Source: Taeniopygia guttata
Taxonomy: Eukaryota > Chordata > Aves > Passeriformes > Estrildidae
Reading direction: 5' to 3'
Assembly: GCF_048771995.1 (NCBI RefSeq)
Contig: NC_133032.1
Location: 22,979,501-23,043,500, forward strand
Length of the DNA stretch: 64,000 nt
Below are positions 63,601 to 64,000 of this stretch, in pieces (within the stretch, counting starts at the first letter, position 1; each line of letters opens with the position of its first letter). The notes under the pieces were generated by a model. It was not told the DNA's origin and ran no database searches. It was given only the letters and a program-made list of their open reading frames with translations. Both the position numbers and the translations under genes were made by a program.

Positions 63601-63970
63601 TTTTTTCACTCTAATGGTCAGATTAGGATAAATTCTAGTTGTATGATACACAGCCAACTGTGCAATGACTGTAGTGGTTTCTGGCTGCAATGGAATAGAT
63701 TCCAAATAAGGTTGTCTTCTAACACTGCAGTGAGTTCTGAATAAATTTATTTATAAGATAATTCTTAGCATCTGAAGGTTTTATTAATACTCTTTTTATA
63801 AGCTAATAATTAGATCAGTTGAAGTCTATATATTTATTCAATCAACTTTTGGTTGGCATCTCTATTATTACACTCATCCCAGGTAATGGACAACTTCTTG
63901 ATCCAAGTCACAGGGAGAAAACGAGTTGTTTTGTACAGTCCTCGAGATGCACCATATTTATATTTATCAG
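57523..63970 (+). CDS. TYW5: tRNA wybutosine-synthesizing protein 5 (JmjC hydroxylase), 5' six coding exons; continues past window
   Basis: TYW5 is an Fe(II)/2-oxoglutarate JmjC oxygenase that hydroxylates the yW-72 wybutosine precursor at position 37 of tRNA-Phe (family knowledge). Exons: 57523-57609, 58513-58667, 61656-61725, 62606-62650, 63130-63267 and 63883-63970, giving about 194 codons of a protein near 315 residues in human. Conserved pieces include [53 protein letters not shown] and [20 protein letters not shown] (residues 163-165) is the HxD iron-binding pair, matching H160/D162 in human with a three-residue offset. The distal iron histidine lies beyond the window. The chosen ATG is the first after the CR1 tail, in strong GCGGCCATGG context. 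Divergent to MAIP1. No frameshift seen. Confidence 0.95.
57610..58512 (+). other. TYW5: TYW5 intron 1
   Basis: CpG-rich at the 5' end, then AT-rich, with a C16 run at 57928-57943. No other gene. The minus-strand frame at 58474-58794 is antisense to exon 2. Confidence 0.85.
57928..57943 (+). repeat. C16 homopolymer in TYW5 intron 1
   Basis: Sixteen consecutive C residues followed by GCCCC. It is likely length-variable and hard to sequence; its neighbours are otherwise ordinary intron. Confidence 0.9.
58513..58667 (+). CDS. TYW5: TYW5 coding exon 2
   Basis: Begins [20 protein letters not shown] and ends DFLSKNFVY plus two bases of Arg81. Acceptor TTTCTTAG|AGAAAG, donor TATAG|GTACTT. Confidence 0.94.
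58668..61655 (+). other. TYW5: TYW5 intron 2
   Basis: About 3 kb, AT-rich, with one CR1 fragment near 61075-61409. The frames at 59592-59960 minus and 59994-60284 plus are unsupported. Confidence 0.8.
61075..61409 (+). mobile_element. CR1 LINE 3' fragment in TYW5 intron 2 (old)
   Basis: GAGACAATGGGCACAAGTTG, CAATGGAACAAATGTAACAC, GTTGCCTAGAGAGATTATAG, GGCTTGGACTGGAGGAGGTC and GCTTCCAGCCTCAGCTGCTA follow CR1 order; it ends near an ATTCT-type tail at about 61403-61409. More diverged than the promoter copy. Confidence 0.78.
61656..61725 (+). CDS. TYW5: TYW5 coding exon 3
   Basis: Completes Arg81 and encodes [20 protein letters not shown] plus LTE (to residue 104). Acceptor ATATTTCAG|, donor GAG|GTAATT. 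Confidence 0.94.
62606..62650 (+). CDS. TYW5: TYW5 coding exon 4 (45 nt)
   Basis: A small in-frame exon encoding [15 protein letters not shown]. Acceptor TCTTCAG|, donor AAG|GTAAGT. Recognised by strong family match despite its size. Confidence 0.94.
63130..63267 (+). CDS. TYW5: TYW5 coding exon 5 with the HxD iron motif
   Basis: Encodes [20 protein letters not shown] through [11 protein letters not shown] (residues 120-165). His163 (codon at 63259) and Asp165 (last codon of the exon) form the HxD pair. The donor GAT|GTAGGT is followed four bases on by another GT (GTAATA); only the first keeps frame with exon 6. Confidence 0.95.
63883..63970 (+). CDS. TYW5: TYW5 coding exon 6
   Basis: Encodes [20 protein letters not shown] and RDAPYLYLS plus the first base of Gly195. 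Acceptor CATCCCAG|, donor TCAG|GTATGC at 63971. A second copy of the exon end and donor begins 24 nt further. Confidence 0.93.
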
Positions 63971-63998
63971 GTATGCATGATTTATATTTATCAGGTAT
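63956..63998 (+). repeat. TYW5: 24-bp-period direct duplication across the TYW5 exon 6 donor
   Basis: The 19-mer ATTTATATTTATCAGGTAT occurs at 63956-63974 and again at 63980-63998. Each copy carries CAG|GTAT, giving donors after 63970 (GTATGC) and after 63994 (GTATCT). Using the second adds 24 nt, eight codons (GMHDLYLS), with no stop. The window ends two bases later, so further copies cannot be excluded. Confidence 0.95.
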
Positions 63999-64000
63999 CT

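Larger units (their letters stand above)
61726..63882 (+). other. TYW5: TYW5 introns 3-5 region
   Basis: Introns 61726-62605, 62651-63129 and 63268-63882, separated by exons 4 and 5. A weak MIR-like resemblance occurs near 62733-62800 (GGGTCACATGGTTTGTGAAT, then TGAATTTAGG). No other gene. Confidence 0.75.

Noticed and set aside
1..64000. CRISPR array, operon or other prokaryotic system
   Set aside because: No regularly spaced repeats, and no operon-like runs of close-packed genes. Gene structure is vertebrate.

Overview
The window looks like bird nuclear DNA. It is AT-rich and gene-poor, has spliced vertebrate genes with GT-AG introns and one split CpG island, and carries several 3' ends of CR1 LINEs with the typical 8-bp tail, a solo LTR of a type I recall from bird genomes, and very old MIR-like relics. 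Species cannot be determined from the sequence alone.

Layout. Bases 1 to about 49,590 are intergenic. I found no exon, RNA gene or CRISPR array there, only one solo LTR (about 940-1500), microsatellites, A-tracts, old SINE relics, a few perfect inverted repeats and some AT-rich blocks that resemble conserved noncoding elements. From established vertebrate synteny (C2orf69 - TYW5 - MAIP1 - SPATS2L) this block should be the MAIP1-SPATS2L interval.

Bases 49,600-56,781 (minus strand) hold the complete coding sequence of MAIP1 (C2orf47), a mitochondrial matrix protein that partners the m-AAA protease. Five coding exons join in frame to 246 codons plus stop. Bases 57,523-63,970 (plus strand) hold the first six coding exons (about 194 codons) of TYW5, the JmjC-type tRNA-Phe wybutosine hydroxylase; the gene runs off the right edge. 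The two genes are head to head, with 741 bp between their start codons, and share a GC-rich promoter region.

Most notable observations. (1) A CR1 LINE 3' fragment (about 56,965-57,426) lies inside this bidirectional promoter, splits the CpG island, and ends only about 96 bp before the TYW5 start codon. (2) The TYW5 exon 6 splice donor is in a 24-bp-period direct duplication (19 identical bases), giving two CAG|GTAT donors whose alternative use would add exactly eight in-frame codons with no stop. (3) The MAIP1 stop codon lies inside a perfect AATAAA. (4) A perfect 12-bp-stem, 7-nt-loop hairpin lies in MAIP1 intron 1. I did not see a clearly new gene system; the rest is ordinary noncoding vertebrate DNA.

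The two genes act separately: MAIP1 in mitochondrial inner-membrane proteostasis and calcium uniporter assembly, TYW5 in modification of tRNA-Phe position 37. Their link here is the shared promoter.
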